DNA of 40,724 nucleotides from a virus: positions 1-40,724 of IMG/VR virus record IMGVR_UViG_3300041402_000181, one strand, 5' to 3'. Positions 30,461-38,114 of this stretch are shown piece after piece (position 1 is the stretch's first letter; each line of letters begins with the position of its first letter). The notes under the pieces are model-generated. The model was given only the letters and a program-made list of their open reading frames with translations. It was not told where the DNA came from and searched no databases. The position numbers were made by a program, and so were the translations under genes.

Positions 30461-31271
30461 AGGTGAGCATCAAGAGGAGATCGTCCAGATCTTCAAGGAC
30501 TTATCTCCTGGGACGTTCTTGTGTGATCATTGTGGATCCGTCACTGAGCAAAGGTTTCTGCCTTATGTTCTCATGTATGACTCCAATCACAAGACATGCG
30601 ATGCGTGTGAGGTAAAGATCAAGGAAGGTATTGAGAAGCAGGAGCGGGATCTCAAGGTCAAAGCTCTTGAGAGATTCAAGGTGCAGATGGAGACGCTGAT
30701 TGAGTCACTGATCTCAACGTCAGGAGTGCCAGATGAATTCAAGGAGGCCAGCATGAGGGACATGGCTCCAGGCACGAATGATGCGTTCACGGTGGGCCAG
30801 AGCTATTACCTCCAGGGAGGAGTCGGTGTGGGCAAGAGCCACATGGCAGTCGCATTGATACGGCAATACATCGAGAGCATTGTTCCTGAGTATGATGAAC
30901 GGAAGCGGGAGTTCTACATCCAGGACACTGATGTTGTCCAGCCTATCTTCATTGAAGTTCCCGAACTACTACTGAGGATCCGTGATACATACAACGACAA
31001 GAACCAGGAGACTGAGAAAGACATTGTTGACTTCTACACGGCAACTCCTTTCCTGGTGCTGGATGATCTAGGCACGGAGAAAGCCAGTGACTTCTCAACG
31101 TTGATGCTATATCTGATCATCAACAGGAGATCAACATCAGGCAAGGCAACGATCATCACATCGAACCTGGATCTGGAGGAGATCAAAGAGAAACTCAGTG
31201 AACGTGTAAGCTCCAGGATCCGAGGGATGTGTCAGTTCATACACATGACAGGCAACGATCAACGGAGATAG
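30294..31271 (+). CDS. DnaC-like helicase loader ATPase
   Basis: A 325-residue AAA+ ATPase that would load the host replicative helicase at the phage origin. From the ATG at 30294: a Cys pair CDHC and later CDAC (near 77-105) form a zinc-ribbon-like site; Walker A is GGVGVGKSH (175-183); Walker B is FLVLDDLG (253-260); sensor 1 is ITSNLDL (288-294); and ERVSSRIRG (303-311) holds a candidate arginine finger. The start is uncertain: ATG 30279, ATG 30294 and TTG 30375 are all in frame. It overlaps the initiator gene by about 167 bases if started at 30294. Confidence 0.88.
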   Translation: MAGKTLEQSNQSLLKKQEQNQQEKETTLKDEKQKLYSLIKKENVKEARRIGLALLRGEHQEEIVQIFKDLSPGTFLCDHCGSVTEQRFLPYVLMYDSNHKTCDACEVKIKEGIEKQERDLKVKALERFKVQMETLIESLISTSGVPDEFKEASMRDMAPGTNDAFTVGQSYYLQGGVGVGKSHMAVALIRQYIESIVPEYDERKREFYIQDTDVVQPIFIEVPELLLRIRDTYNDKNQETEKDIVDFYTATPFLVLDDLGTEKASDFSTLMLYLIINRRSTSGKATIITSNLDLEEIKEKLSERVSSRIRGMCQFIHMTGNDQRR

Positions 31272-31567
31272 GCAGAGCCAGGACAACACACCAGCAACAC
31301 GGATCACTATTGCTGGCGGCTTTGCATGGCCGCTCAAGAGAACGTCTCACAGCGAGGCTCTCAGGAGCTTTTTGAATTTGAAAGGATGATATGATGCAGA
31401 CCTATACATATATAGTCCAGAGCGTTGTAATAATCAACAGGTACTCTGATCAATGTGAATAGCTACGGGTGCTTAAAGACTGCGGCTTTCTGGCTCTGTA
31501 TCAAATCAAAACGAGTGTTGACAAAATATGGAAACAGTTTACTTTTTGAACAGAAAGGAGAAATGTG
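31272..31567 (+). other. Gap after the helicase loader; hairpins and a weak small reading frame
   Basis: This gap of about 300 bases has GCGGC/GCCGC (31317-31334 region) and GCTC/GAGC with a following TTTTT (about 31359-31374), the latter a short, weak intrinsic terminator candidate. A 23-residue reading frame at 31391-31462 starts ATGATG after AAAGGATG, but its sequence (MMQTYTYIVQSVVIINRYSD) gives no family and I do not call it. TTGACA at 31518-31523 could be a -35, but the -10 is poor. Otherwise I see nothing. Confidence 0.4.
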
Positions 31568-31795
31568 TTGAAAATTAAGACAGGTGCGGTTTATCAGGTC
31601 AGGCACAAGGACAAAGGAACTTTCTTGCTTTGTGTGCAGTTTACTGATAAAAACTTCACAACGGGAATGGTTATCGAGGGAAAGGTCACAGGTTTTGAGA
31701 GCAAGAACGATATTTCCAGCGGTGGTCAGACAACAGTCAGAAACAGTTTTTGTGAATTCAAGCGGATCCACATCTCGAAAGGAGCGATCGCATGA
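31568..31795 (+). CDS. Small hypothetical protein
   Basis: A 75-residue beta-rich protein (AVYQVRHKDKGTFLLCVQFT, GMVIEGKVTGFESK, FCEFKRIHISKGAIA). The TTG at 31568 has GGAG seven bases upstream; a GTG three bases earlier is too close. The pattern suggests a small barrel. It overlaps the next gene by four bases, starting a tight run of five genes. Confidence 0.6.
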   Translation: MKIKTGAVYQVRHKDKGTFLLCVQFTDKNFTTGMVIEGKVTGFESKNDISSGGQTTVRNSFCEFKRIHISKGAIA

Positions 31796-32046
31796 TATTG
31801 AAAGTGACATTTGAAATGAACGGGATCTCAAAGGTGACGGAGGTGGACGAACTATGCAAGGCCAGGGACGGATTCTGGATTGACGGTTCGGGAAACTTCA
31901 CTCAGTCTCACCTGGCAGACACTTTTGTCATGCCGCACATGATCAAAGAGATCCGAAAAGAGCAGGAAGAAAAATATGAGGAAGTTGTTGACGCTGACTT
32001 TGATGTGAAGGGAGGAAACGATGGACGTTCCGATCATAAAGATTGA
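31792..32046 (+). CDS. Small acidic hypothetical protein
   Basis: An 84-residue protein (MILKVTFEMNGISKVTEVDE start, with ADTFVMPHMIKEIRKEQEEK later) mixing short strands with an acidic, charged tail (EEVVDADFDVKGG). AAAGGAGCG precedes the ATG, which overlaps the previous stop; it overlaps the next gene by 26 bases. Unknown function. Confidence 0.6.
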   Translation: MILKVTFEMNGISKVTEVDELCKARDGFWIDGSGNFTQSHLADTFVMPHMIKEIRKEQEEKYEEVVDADFDVKGGNDGRSDHKD

Positions 32047-32305
32047 GCTTGAAGGATTGAGGAAGCAGATCTCAACTGCTCTGATGTCTAACAACAACGA
32101 ATTTGACAAGATGATTTCAGAAGCAATTGAGAAGTCTTTCACTGTTGAAACTATTCAACATAAAATTGACATGCAAGTTGCGAAAGCTCTTGACAATGCA
32201 ATTGACTGTCTGGGATCCAGTCTTCCAGTCAGGGAGATCATTGAGGACATCGTTGTGAAATCCCTGGAGCAGAAGCGGGACGAGATGGAGAGGTTGAAAA
32301 CATGA
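32021..32305 (+). CDS. Small helical hypothetical protein
   Basis: A 94-residue protein, mostly amphipathic helix (IELEGLRKQISTALMSNNNE, MISEAIEKSFTVETIQHKI, DIVVKSLEQKRDEMERLK). A strong GGGAGG stands before the ATG, which overlaps the previous gene by 26 bases. It ends with an overlap of four bases with the next gene. Function unknown. Confidence 0.6.
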   Translation: MDVPIIKIELEGLRKQISTALMSNNNEFDKMISEAIEKSFTVETIQHKIDMQVAKALDNAIDCLGSSLPVREIIEDIVVKSLEQKRDEMERLKT

Positions 32306-32517
32306 TCAGCCTCCTGAAACGATTTGCAAAAAAGATTGAGCAGTTGAGCGAGACGGAGTTCGGGATCCTGGAGGGAGAACATTGCAATCGGAGATTCTGT
32401 CCTGGCACAATAGAGAGAGAGGACGGATCTTGTTGTTGTAGCACTTGCGGGAATCCTCCTTGCTCGTATTGCGAGAGCAATGAGGTCTGGTGTCCTGAGT
32501 GCGGGTGGGAGGGATGA
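32302..32517 (+). CDS. Cys-rich small protein (zinc-binding candidate)
   Basis: A 71-residue protein with an N-terminal helix (SLLKRFAKKIEQLSETEFGI) and then eleven Cys within about 45 residues: HCNRRFCP, CCCSTCGNPPCSYCES and WCPECGWEG. This is enough for at least two zinc sites. The last part, CPECGW, looks like a zinc-ribbon end. It overlaps the previous stop (ATGA). No known family; a nucleic acid or protein-binding role is possible. Confidence 0.65.
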   Translation: MISLLKRFAKKIEQLSETEFGILEGEHCNRRFCPGTIEREDGSCCCSTCGNPPCSYCESNEVWCPECGWEG

Positions 32518-32518
32518 C

Positions 32519-32743
32519 ATGATCTGGAGCGCAGGAGAAATCGGAGAGAATGTCCAGGCAAGTATCGACAAGGGAATGATGAACATTTGTTCTTATTGTG
32601 GAGGAGATGCTGTTGACATGTCTTGTGATAAATGTGGAGACGTTGTGAAACTGAAATGCACAAGCTGTCTCAGTCCATATCTTGCTCCAGAGTCATCCAG
32701 GCAATTCACAACTCTCTGTCTGGAATGTTTTGTGAAAAACTAA
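32519..32743 (+). CDS. Cys-rich zinc-ribbon protein
   Basis: A 74-residue protein with eight Cys in a regular pattern: ICSYCGGDAVDMSCDKCGDV, then LKCTSCLSPYL and LCLECFVKN. Two adjacent zinc ribbons are likely. The ATG at 32519 has GGGAGGG six bases upstream; the frame open to 32480 lies inside the previous gene. With the preceding gene it forms a Cys-rich pair in the early region. Confidence 0.65.
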   Translation: MIWSAGEIGENVQASIDKGMMNICSYCGGDAVDMSCDKCGDVVKLKCTSCLSPYLAPESSRQFTTLCLECFVKN

Positions 32744-32767
32744 TTTTAATAATTGAAAGGACTGAAA

Positions 32768-33334
32768 ATGAAAGAGATATTTTTTGATGTTGAGACAGGC
32801 GGGACGGATGAAAAGGTGAATCCTATTTTGCAACTTGCAGGAACGATCGAACTGGACGGAGAGACGGTGGAGTCGTTTGATTTCAAGATGAAACCGTTCC
32901 CAGGTCAGATCATTGAAGATGAAGCACTGGAAGCAAACGGGATCACCAGGTCAGAGATTGAGACCTTTGCGGATCCGCACGATTGCTATATTCAATTTGT
33001 AAGGATCCTGAACAAGTATGTTGACAGATTTGAGAAGACAGACAAGTTCACTCTGATCGGATATAATTCCAGGTTCGATGATGACTTCATGAGGGAGTGG
33101 TTCAAGAATTGTCACGATAAATTTTATGGATCTTATTTCTTCTGGCCCGCAATTGATGTTGCGAACATGGTCGCTGTCAAATACAGGAAAGTTCGAGGTC
33201 AGTTCCCGAACTTCAAACTGATGACAGTTGCAAAGACTTTGAAAATCGAGGTTGACGAAAGCAAAGCGCACGAAGCAGGATATGACACCATGATCACGAG
33301 AGCAGTTTATTTGAAATGTCTGGGAGTTGTTTGA
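32768..33334 (+). CDS. DnaQ-like DEDDh 3'-5' exonuclease
   Basis: A 188-residue exonuclease of the DnaQ/RNase T superfamily. All motifs are visible: Exo I FFDVETGG (Asp7, Glu9), Exo II GYNSRFDDDF, and Exo III AHEAGYDTMI with the His that defines the DEDDh subtype. It would degrade DNA or RNA from the 3' end, for proofreading, recombination clean-up or host nucleic acid breakdown. AAAGGA precedes the ATG at 32768 (a TTG 15 bases earlier lies before the ribosome binding site). It is free-standing, not fused to a polymerase. Confidence 0.88.
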   Translation: MKEIFFDVETGGTDEKVNPILQLAGTIELDGETVESFDFKMKPFPGQIIEDEALEANGITRSEIETFADPHDCYIQFVRILNKYVDRFEKTDKFTLIGYNSRFDDDFMREWFKNCHDKFYGSYFFWPAIDVANMVAVKYRKVRGQFPNFKLMTVAKTLKIEVDESKAHEAGYDTMITRAVYLKCLGVV

Positions 33335-33535
33335 ATGGTGGATGACAGATGTCCTTATTGTAAAAAATTAGATGCGGTTCCAGAAGTGGCACACAATTAC
33401 ACGGAGACCTATGGTGGAGGGATCCATCATGTCAAGTGCAATCATTGCAAGAAGGTTGTCAAGGTTTACATGAAGCGGATTGTGATGTTGCAGGGAATAG
33501 AAAAAACTGACAGAAAGGATGCGGACTGGAAATGA
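33335..33535 (+). CDS. Small zinc-ribbon protein
   Basis: A 66-residue protein with two Cys pairs, RCPYCKK and KCNHCKKV, spaced about 30 residues apart, the usual zinc ribbon geometry, and a basic C-terminus (KVYMKRIVMLQGIEKTDRK). It begins directly after the exonuclease stop and overlaps the next gene by four bases. Function unknown; a nucleic acid-binding role is possible. Confidence 0.65.
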   Translation: MVDDRCPYCKKLDAVPEVAHNYTETYGGGIHHVKCNHCKKVVKVYMKRIVMLQGIEKTDRKDADWK

Positions 33536-33921
33536 ATATTTTTAAATTACAAAACGAAGTCTGGAAAGTTGCAGAGGAGACAGGCTGGCATGAGGGAGAG
33601 GAGAGTTCGTTCGGAGATTTTATTTCGAACTGTCACGCTGAACTTTCAGAAGCTTTCGAGATATACAGGGTGAAGGGAAACGGAGCAGTCGGTCAAGTCG
33701 AGATCGCACACGAGACAATTGATCACTATTCGCATGGAGAGGTTGACATGAAGATTCCTATCTCAGACAAGCCAGAAGGGATCCCGATCGAACTCGGTGA
33801 TGTAGTCATGAGAATCCTGGATTATTGCGAGACGAAAGGAATCAACCTCCAGGAAGCAATCGAGTTGAAAATGGCTTTCAATAAAACGAGACCTCGCAGA
33901 CATGGAGGGAAAGTGGTATGA
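33532..33921 (+). CDS. MazG-like nucleotide pyrophosphohydrolase
   Basis: A 129-residue all-alpha NTP pyrophosphohydrolase. The metal-binding signatures are HAELSEAFE (Glu37, Glu40) and IELGDVVMRILDY (Glu87, Asp90), and the C-terminus has FNKTRPRRHGGK, a common ending in this group. Family members hydrolyse (d)NTPs to monophosphates, or alter (p)ppGpp levels, and phages use them to tune host metabolism. It overlaps neighbours by four bases on both sides. Confidence 0.8.
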   Translation: MNIFKLQNEVWKVAEETGWHEGEESSFGDFISNCHAELSEAFEIYRVKGNGAVGQVEIAHETIDHYSHGEVDMKIPISDKPEGIPIELGDVVMRILDYCETKGINLQEAIELKMAFNKTRPRRHGGKVV

Positions 33922-34127
33922 TCATCAAGAAAAGTTTTTCGTCAAGTGCCATGAGAAGCTCCAGGGATTTGATGCGGAGGCTCCTGGACTCACAGAAGTT
34001 TTTGCGAGACAGGAACGATGTTTATTTGTTAGACTTGGACTCGTTCGTTGAGGATTTCAATGAGTTGAAAATCAAGTTCGAATATTATTGTCTTGAAGTG
34101 AAAATCAATCCAGATCGGGACTGGTAG
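33918..34127 (+). CDS. Small hypothetical protein
   Basis: A 69-residue protein (SSSAMRSSRDLMRRLLDSQK, then YLLDLDSFVEDFNELKIKF). Predicted helical, moderately basic at the N-terminus. GGAGGG lies before the ATG, which overlaps the MazG-like stop. No known family. Confidence 0.6.
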   Translation: MIIKKSFSSSAMRSSRDLMRRLLDSQKFLRDRNDVYLLDLDSFVEDFNELKIKFEYYCLEVKINPDRDW

Positions 34128-34140
34128 AAAGGAGAGAGAA

Positions 34141-34401
34141 TTGGTTCAAATCAAAGTGGACATTGAGGCGATGAAGTCTGGGAGAATTGCAATTGAGTTA
34201 TCGACTGGGATCTCTAAAGACAAACCGTTGACAAAAGGAGAGAGTCAAGTTGCTTGTCACTTGAAAACGCTCATTGCGGTGATGGTTGCTGATCTCGCAG
34301 GAAAGATCCCAGGTTCATCTCTTGCAGTTGGTGAGGAAGATGTTGAGACCATGCGAGGAATGGAAAATCTTGATCTAAAAAAGGAGAAAGACGATGGTTA
34401 A
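34141..34401 (+). CDS. Small hypothetical protein
   Basis: An 86-residue protein starting at TTG 34141 (MVQIKVDIEAMKSGRIAIEL; AAAGGAGAG upstream). It has a beta start, a helix (SQVACHLKTLIAVMVADLAG) and an acidic C-terminus (EEDVETMRGMENLDLK). It overlaps the following membrane peptide gene by eight bases. Unknown function. Confidence 0.55.
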   Translation: MVQIKVDIEAMKSGRIAIELSTGISKDKPLTKGESQVACHLKTLIAVMVADLAGKIPGSSLAVGEEDVETMRGMENLDLKKEKDDG

Positions 34402-34495
34402 AATTCTTATGTGGTTTTTTATGTTGTTCATGTGTGTTTGTTTTTTCATAGGTCTCGCTGATGTCATTATTTTTCTAGCCGATAAATTATTCTAA
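34394..34495 (+). CDS. Tiny membrane peptide
   Basis: A 33-residue peptide with one continuous membrane span (MWFFMLFMCVCFFIGLADVI, then IFLADKLF). AAAGGAG lies seven or so bases before the ATG. It overlaps the upstream gene by eight bases and stops one base before the 34497 gene. Small size limits confidence, but the start signal is good. Confidence 0.45.
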   Translation: MVKILMWFFMLFMCVCFFIGLADVIIFLADKLF

Positions 34496-34496
34496 T

Positions 34497-34877
34497 ATGA
34501 AAAAACGCAAAGTCGTTCCGTGTATAATATGCAGGAAGCCAGTGAAGCAAGACAAGTCAACATCCGTTGAACGTCAGACTTGCAAGAGAAAGAAGGTTGA
34601 CGGAGTGCTTGTCAAATCTGAATGTGAGAAGGAAAAAAACAGACGCTATCAAAAGAAGTACAGGGACGGGATCCTGGCGGGAGGAAAGCCGAGGTCAGTT
34701 CTTGAGAGGAGTGTCGGACTCAGTTCCCTGAAACATCTTGCAAAGCATAAAGCAAAGAAGTATAAAAGGCACTGTTTGAAATGCCTGGGAAAGTTCACTG
34801 GAATCGGGAAATACAATCGGATCTGTAATTCCTGCACAATAGAAAATTCGAGACAATCAAAATTGAAAGGAGGATGA
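34497..34877 (+). CDS. Basic protein with zinc-ribbon-like ends
   Basis: A 126-residue, very basic protein. N-terminal PCIICRKPVKQ plus downstream Cys (TCKRKK, SECEKEK) form one possible zinc site; the C-terminus RHCLKCLGKFTGIGKYNRIC plus NSC forms another. Similar C-terminal 'HC..C...F......RiC..C' elements occur in small phage zinc proteins. It lies upstream of the gpZ-like gene and has no obvious ribosome binding site, so it may be coupled. Confidence 0.6.
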   Translation: MKKRKVVPCIICRKPVKQDKSTSVERQTCKRKKVDGVLVKSECEKEKNRRYQKKYRDGILAGGKPRSVLERSVGLSSLKHLAKHKAKKYKRHCLKCLGKFTGIGKYNRICNSCTIENSRQSKLKGG

Positions 34878-34878
34878 A

Positions 34879-35493
34879 ATGGCATCATCGAGGGAGACGA
34901 GAAAAGTTTTCAATCTGAGTGTTGACGTTGACGATCTTAATTCTGCATTTAGGGACATGAACAAGTCCTTGCAGACAGCAGTCGTTCAGACGTTGAATGT
35001 TGTCGGGAGAGCTATCAACAAAGAGATCGCAACTGACATCAAACAAAACTACAACATAAAAGCTCGATCGTTGAAGATTGGAAAAACTGTCAGTCTCAGG
35101 AGAGCAGACGCAAGGAGAGGGATCCCGACATTCACGATCTCGATCTTAAAAAAACCCAGGGGACTCTCTCTCTATGGTGCGAAAAAAAGAAAGGCAGGGG
35201 TGAGCGTAAAAGTCAGGAAAGGGAGGAAGACTGTCAAGGGAGCTTTTATTGTCAAATCAAAAGGAAAGACATTTGTTGCTCGTAAAGGCAAAAAGAGATT
35301 CTTTATTTTGCGAACATCAAAGACAGGGAGGAAGTATGTTGCAAGAGGATCTGACTGGCTCAAAGGCCCGTCCATCGCTCAGTTGTATCGGAGGAGGAAA
35401 TCTTTCAAGTTGATCGACAAGGTGATCAAACGGGATTATGACAGGGAGATGAACAAGCAATTCAATCAGCAATTTGAAAAGAAAAGACGATAA
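34879..35493 (+). CDS. Minor tail protein Z-like (lambda gpZ family)
   Basis: A 204-residue, very basic protein resembling the prophage minor tail protein Z family, which in lambda acts in tail completion or DNA entry. The family outline is present: N-terminal helix with QTAVVQTLNVVGRAINKEI, IKARSLKIGKTVSLRRA, then SVKVRKGRKTVKGAFIVKS and a basic strand (GKKRFFILRTSKTGRKYV). A strong AAAGGAGG precedes the ATG. In lambda this gene lies between FII and U, but here it stands more than 4 kb upstream of the terminase gene. Confidence 0.65.
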   Translation: MASSRETRKVFNLSVDVDDLNSAFRDMNKSLQTAVVQTLNVVGRAINKEIATDIKQNYNIKARSLKIGKTVSLRRADARRGIPTFTISILKKPRGLSLYGAKKRKAGVSVKVRKGRKTVKGAFIVKSKGKTFVARKGKKRFFILRTSKTGRKYVARGSDWLKGPSIAQLYRRRKSFKLIDKVIKRDYDREMNKQFNQQFEKKRR

Positions 35494-35515
35494 ACAATTT
35501 TTGAAAGGACGAAGC

Positions 35516-35944
35516 ATGAAAGCAAAAGACAAAAACACTGACGCTCCAAAGGTCAGCGGGACATTCAAGGAAAATCTGAAAACGAAGCTCACTCCGAAAG
35601 AGCTTGCCGATTACGCTCAGACACTCTCGGAGAAGTACATTGAGAACGTCCAGCTTGAATCAGACAAAAAGGGAGTCATGGCAGAGTATAAAGCAAAGAT
35701 CGATGTGATCCTGGGCCAGATGGGACTCCTCAGTCAGAAGGTATCAACTCAATGCGAGTGGAGAGATGTTGAGTGTCACTGGGCCTATAATTGGAAGACT
35801 GACAGAAAAGAACTGGTCAGGGAGGACTCTGGAGAAATTGTGAAAGAGGAGAAGATCTCCCAGGCTGACAGACAGAAACTTTTCCCGCTGGAAATAAAGA
35901 AGGTAAAGAGGGCAGATCCAGAAGATGTCAAAAAGAAAGACTAA
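35516..35944 (+). CDS. Hypothetical protein upstream of the terminase small subunit
   Basis: A 142-residue protein. It is helical and charged at both ends (KLTPKELADYAQTLSEKYIE and DRQKLFPLEIKKVKRADPED) with a Cys/Trp-containing middle (STQCEWRDVECHWAYNWKT). AAAGGAC precedes the ATG at 35516. It overlaps the small terminase gene by 20 bases, a hint that the two are made together, but I recognise no family. Confidence 0.6.
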   Translation: MKAKDKNTDAPKVSGTFKENLKTKLTPKELADYAQTLSEKYIENVQLESDKKGVMAEYKAKIDVILGQMGLLSQKVSTQCEWRDVECHWAYNWKTDRKELVREDSGEIVKEEKISQADRQKLFPLEIKKVKRADPEDVKKKD

Positions 35945-36419
35945 AAAAAAATTGATGTCAATGGCCGAGTATGCGAGACACAAGGGAGTCTCTTATGAAT
36001 TAATACGGAGATACTGCAAACAGGGACGGATCACTCTTGACAACAAGAAGATCAATCCAGAACTTGCTGACAAGGAACTGGAGGAGAACGTTGCAATCAA
36101 CGGAAACGCAAAGCTTGCAAAGGGATCCTCTCCGAAAGTCACGGAGGAGAATCACACTCTGGAGTTCAACAAGGCCAAAGCAAGACGGGAGAAAAGCAAA
36201 GCGGATCTTGCTGAATTGGAGTACAAGGAGAGAGCAGGACTCCTGATCTCTGTTGATACGGTGCAGAGAGAAGCAGAAGACTTGTATCGCAGATATAGAG
36301 ATCAGATGTTGAACGTTGTTATCCGAGCAACGAAAAAACTTCTCGGAGAGACAAGCGAGTTCAAGTTCAGAAAAGTGTTGAAGGTAGAAATTGAAAACGC
36401 TATTAAAAAAATTAAGTAA
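35925..36419 (+). CDS. Terminase small subunit-like protein (Nu1-like)
   Basis: A 164-residue DNA-recognition subunit candidate. The N-terminal residues 9-55 form a winged-helix/HTH (SMAEYARHKGVSYELIRRYC, then KQGRITLDNKKINPELADKE), as in Nu1-type small subunits, which bind the cos/pac site. Residues 80-164 form a helical region (FNKAKARREKSKADLAELEY, LYRRYRDQMLNVVIRATKKL) suited to oligomerisation and contact with the large subunit. It is separated from the large subunit gene by about 2.7 kb. The HTH is the main evidence. Confidence 0.65.
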   Translation: MSKRKTKKKLMSMAEYARHKGVSYELIRRYCKQGRITLDNKKINPELADKELEENVAINGNAKLAKGSSPKVTEENHTLEFNKAKARREKSKADLAELEYKERAGLLISVDTVQREAEDLYRRYRDQMLNVVIRATKKLLGETSEFKFRKVLKVEIENAIKKIK

Positions 36420-36789
36420 ATTGTGGCGGCTGGTGTGGACGGAGAACAGTCACAAGAAGTTCAAGGAGGGAGGGCGATTAGATTCTCATAAAATGCCAGT
36501 GAGTCGCTCTTTCTTCTGGTCGGACAATCCCTGGGACTGGGGAATCACAAAACAGGAATATCATTTTGAAATAGTTCCGAGATCTTTTTATCAGGAAAGG
36601 AAAACAGTGGAAGACGAAACAGTGAAAATCGATTGCAGGATCTGGGATTGTGAATTCAATCTCTGGCAACAAACAGAAAAATCACATTGCAAGTTGAAAT
36701 ATATCAATATAGGGGTGAGGGTGATCTCTGACTATCCGCACGGGATCGAAGGATCCTGCACAAACATGAAAATCAGGAGAGGATCATGA
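36391..36789 (+). CDS. Hypothetical protein
   Basis: A 132-residue protein with a TTG start at 36391 (RBS-like GAAGG upstream) that overlaps the small terminase gene by 29 bases. The N-terminus is basic (MKTLLKKLSKLWRLVWT); the rest is Trp- and Cys-containing and mostly beta (YHFEIVPRSFYQERKTVEDE, DCRIWDCEFNLWQQTEK, YINIGVRVISDYPHGI). No family recognised. The start might be later; the stop is secure and overlaps the next gene by four bases. Confidence 0.5.
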   Translation: MKTLLKKLSKLWRLVWTENSHKKFKEGGRLDSHKMPVSRSFFWSDNPWDWGITKQEYHFEIVPRSFYQERKTVEDETVKIDCRIWDCEFNLWQQTEKSHCKLKYINIGVRVISDYPHGIEGSCTNMKIRRGS

Positions 36790-36977
36790 CGGACGAACAG
36801 GAAACGAAACTTTATAAAATGGACGATCAGAAACTTTTGATCGAGCTTGCGATTGCATACGGGAACACGGTTGACGGGAGCCTGGGATGTTGTCACAGAA
36901 AAAACATCATGGCAATTTTCAAGGACTTGGATCTGGATCACCTGGTTGACGATCCTTGCTCCAGGGTTCCTCTTTAA
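36786..36977 (+). CDS. Small hypothetical protein
   Basis: A 63-residue acidic protein ([20 protein letters not shown], later [20 protein letters not shown]). Overlaps the previous stop by four bases with AGGAGAGG ahead. Predicted helical. No known family. Confidence 0.6.
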   Translation: MTDEQETKLYKMDDQKLLIELAIAYGNTVDGSLGCCHRKNIMAIFKDLDLDHLVDDPCSRVPL

Positions 36978-36996
36978 AAAAACGGAAAGGAAAGAC

Positions 36997-37647
36997 ATGA
37001 CTGATCATTATAAAACACTGGGAGTGAGAAGGAACGCAGATCAACAGGAGATCAAGGATCAATACAGAACGCTGTCAAAAAAATATCATCCTGACAAGTC
37101 GATGGACGGTGACACTGAAAGATTCAAAGCGATTGCTAGTGCCTATGAAATTTTAAGCGATCCAGAAAAGCGCAAGATGTATGATCTCACGGGATCCGAT
37201 ATTTCGGACGCAGACTTTGACAGGAAAGCAGGAGGACTGCTCCAGCAATTGTTCCAGCTTATCGTCACACAAAACGGACTTGTCGCAATCCAGAAGCTCG
37301 ATGTGATCGGAGCGGTCAATGCTCAACTGGACACTGGAATGAAGGAACTAGACAAGAACATCGATGTTGCCAGGAAAAGCAGAAAGGAGATCGGGAAAGT
37401 TGTCAAGCGGTTGAAGCATAAAAACAAAATGAATCCTGTTCGCTTGATGTTGATCCAGGAGATCCAGAAACACACTGACACCATCACGACATCAAACGAG
37501 GGAAAGGAAGTCGGCAAGAGGGCCAGGAGGCTCTGGAAGGAATACGGATTTGACTATGATCAGGAACAAATGAAAGTCAATTATCGGATCGGTTATGGAA
37601 TGGGAGTGATGAACAACCAGACTGTCACTCTTTCAGGGATTTCATAA
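36997..37647 (+). CDS. J-domain protein (DnaJ-like co-chaperone domain)
   Basis: A 216-residue protein whose first 70 residues form a J-domain: [20 protein letters not shown], then [13 protein letters not shown] with the diagnostic HPD at 31-33 and [21 protein letters not shown]-domains stimulate host Hsp70 (DnaK). Residues 75-216 ([56 protein letters not shown]) are helical and unassigned; there is no Gly/Phe or zinc domain, so this is not a full DnaJ. GGAAAGGAAAG precedes the ATG at 36997; the frame open to 36847 is upstream coding sequence in another frame. Confidence 0.85.
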   Translation: MTDHYKTLGVRRNADQQEIKDQYRTLSKKYHPDKSMDGDTERFKAIASAYEILSDPEKRKMYDLTGSDISDADFDRKAGGLLQQLFQLIVTQNGLVAIQKLDVIGAVNAQLDTGMKELDKNIDVARKSRKEIGKVVKRLKHKNKMNPVRLMLIQEIQKHTDTITTSNEGKEVGKRARRLWKEYGFDYDQEQMKVNYRIGYGMGVMNNQTVTLSGIS

Positions 37648-38114
37648 TGAGTGAGTGCAAAAGGAATGGAAAGGATGCGGAGGAGAGGTTCAAGAAGGTC
37701 ATGACGGGCAAGGGCTGGAAGGTCTCTGATGCAAACAGGTATCAAAACATATATGAACACTGGGACGTTCTCTGTCAGAAGGACGGTCGGGCCGTGACTG
37801 TTGATGTTAAGTGCAGGAAAAAAATAAAAAGATCTGACGATCATCCTCAAGACGAACGGTTCTGGGTTGAATTTATCAATGTGAATGGAGACAACGGCTG
37901 GCTCGTGGGAAAGGCTGATCTCATAGCGTTCGAAGTTGAACACGGCTTTGTGATTATTACCAGGAGCAAAATGTTTTCGCTTGCGCTCAAACAACTGATC
38001 CCTCCTGAAAGGTCGCACTCCAGGGAGGGCCGCAAGGATTACATGGCCCTGATCGATGCTGGATGTGTCATGGGAGAGGGAGACGGAAAATTCTATCAGG
38101 AGGAGGAAGCGTGA
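37647..38114 (+). CDS. PD-(D/E)XK nuclease-like protein
   Basis: A 155-residue protein. The core is an N-terminal helix (NGKDAEERFKKVMTGKGWKV), then EHWDVLCQKDG (Asp40), and VTVDVKCRKKI (Asp53-x-Lys55), a D...(D/E)xK signature, with a later strand set (ERFWVEFINVNGDNGWLVG) that may position a substrate. The ATG overlaps the J-domain stop (TAATG-type overlap). It overlaps the VRR-NUC gene by four bases. Nuclease activity is inferred. Confidence 0.6.
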   Translation: MSECKRNGKDAEERFKKVMTGKGWKVSDANRYQNIYEHWDVLCQKDGRAVTVDVKCRKKIKRSDDHPQDERFWVEFINVNGDNGWLVGKADLIAFEVEHGFVIITRSKMFSLALKQLIPPERSHSREGRKDYMALIDAGCVMGEGDGKFYQEEEA

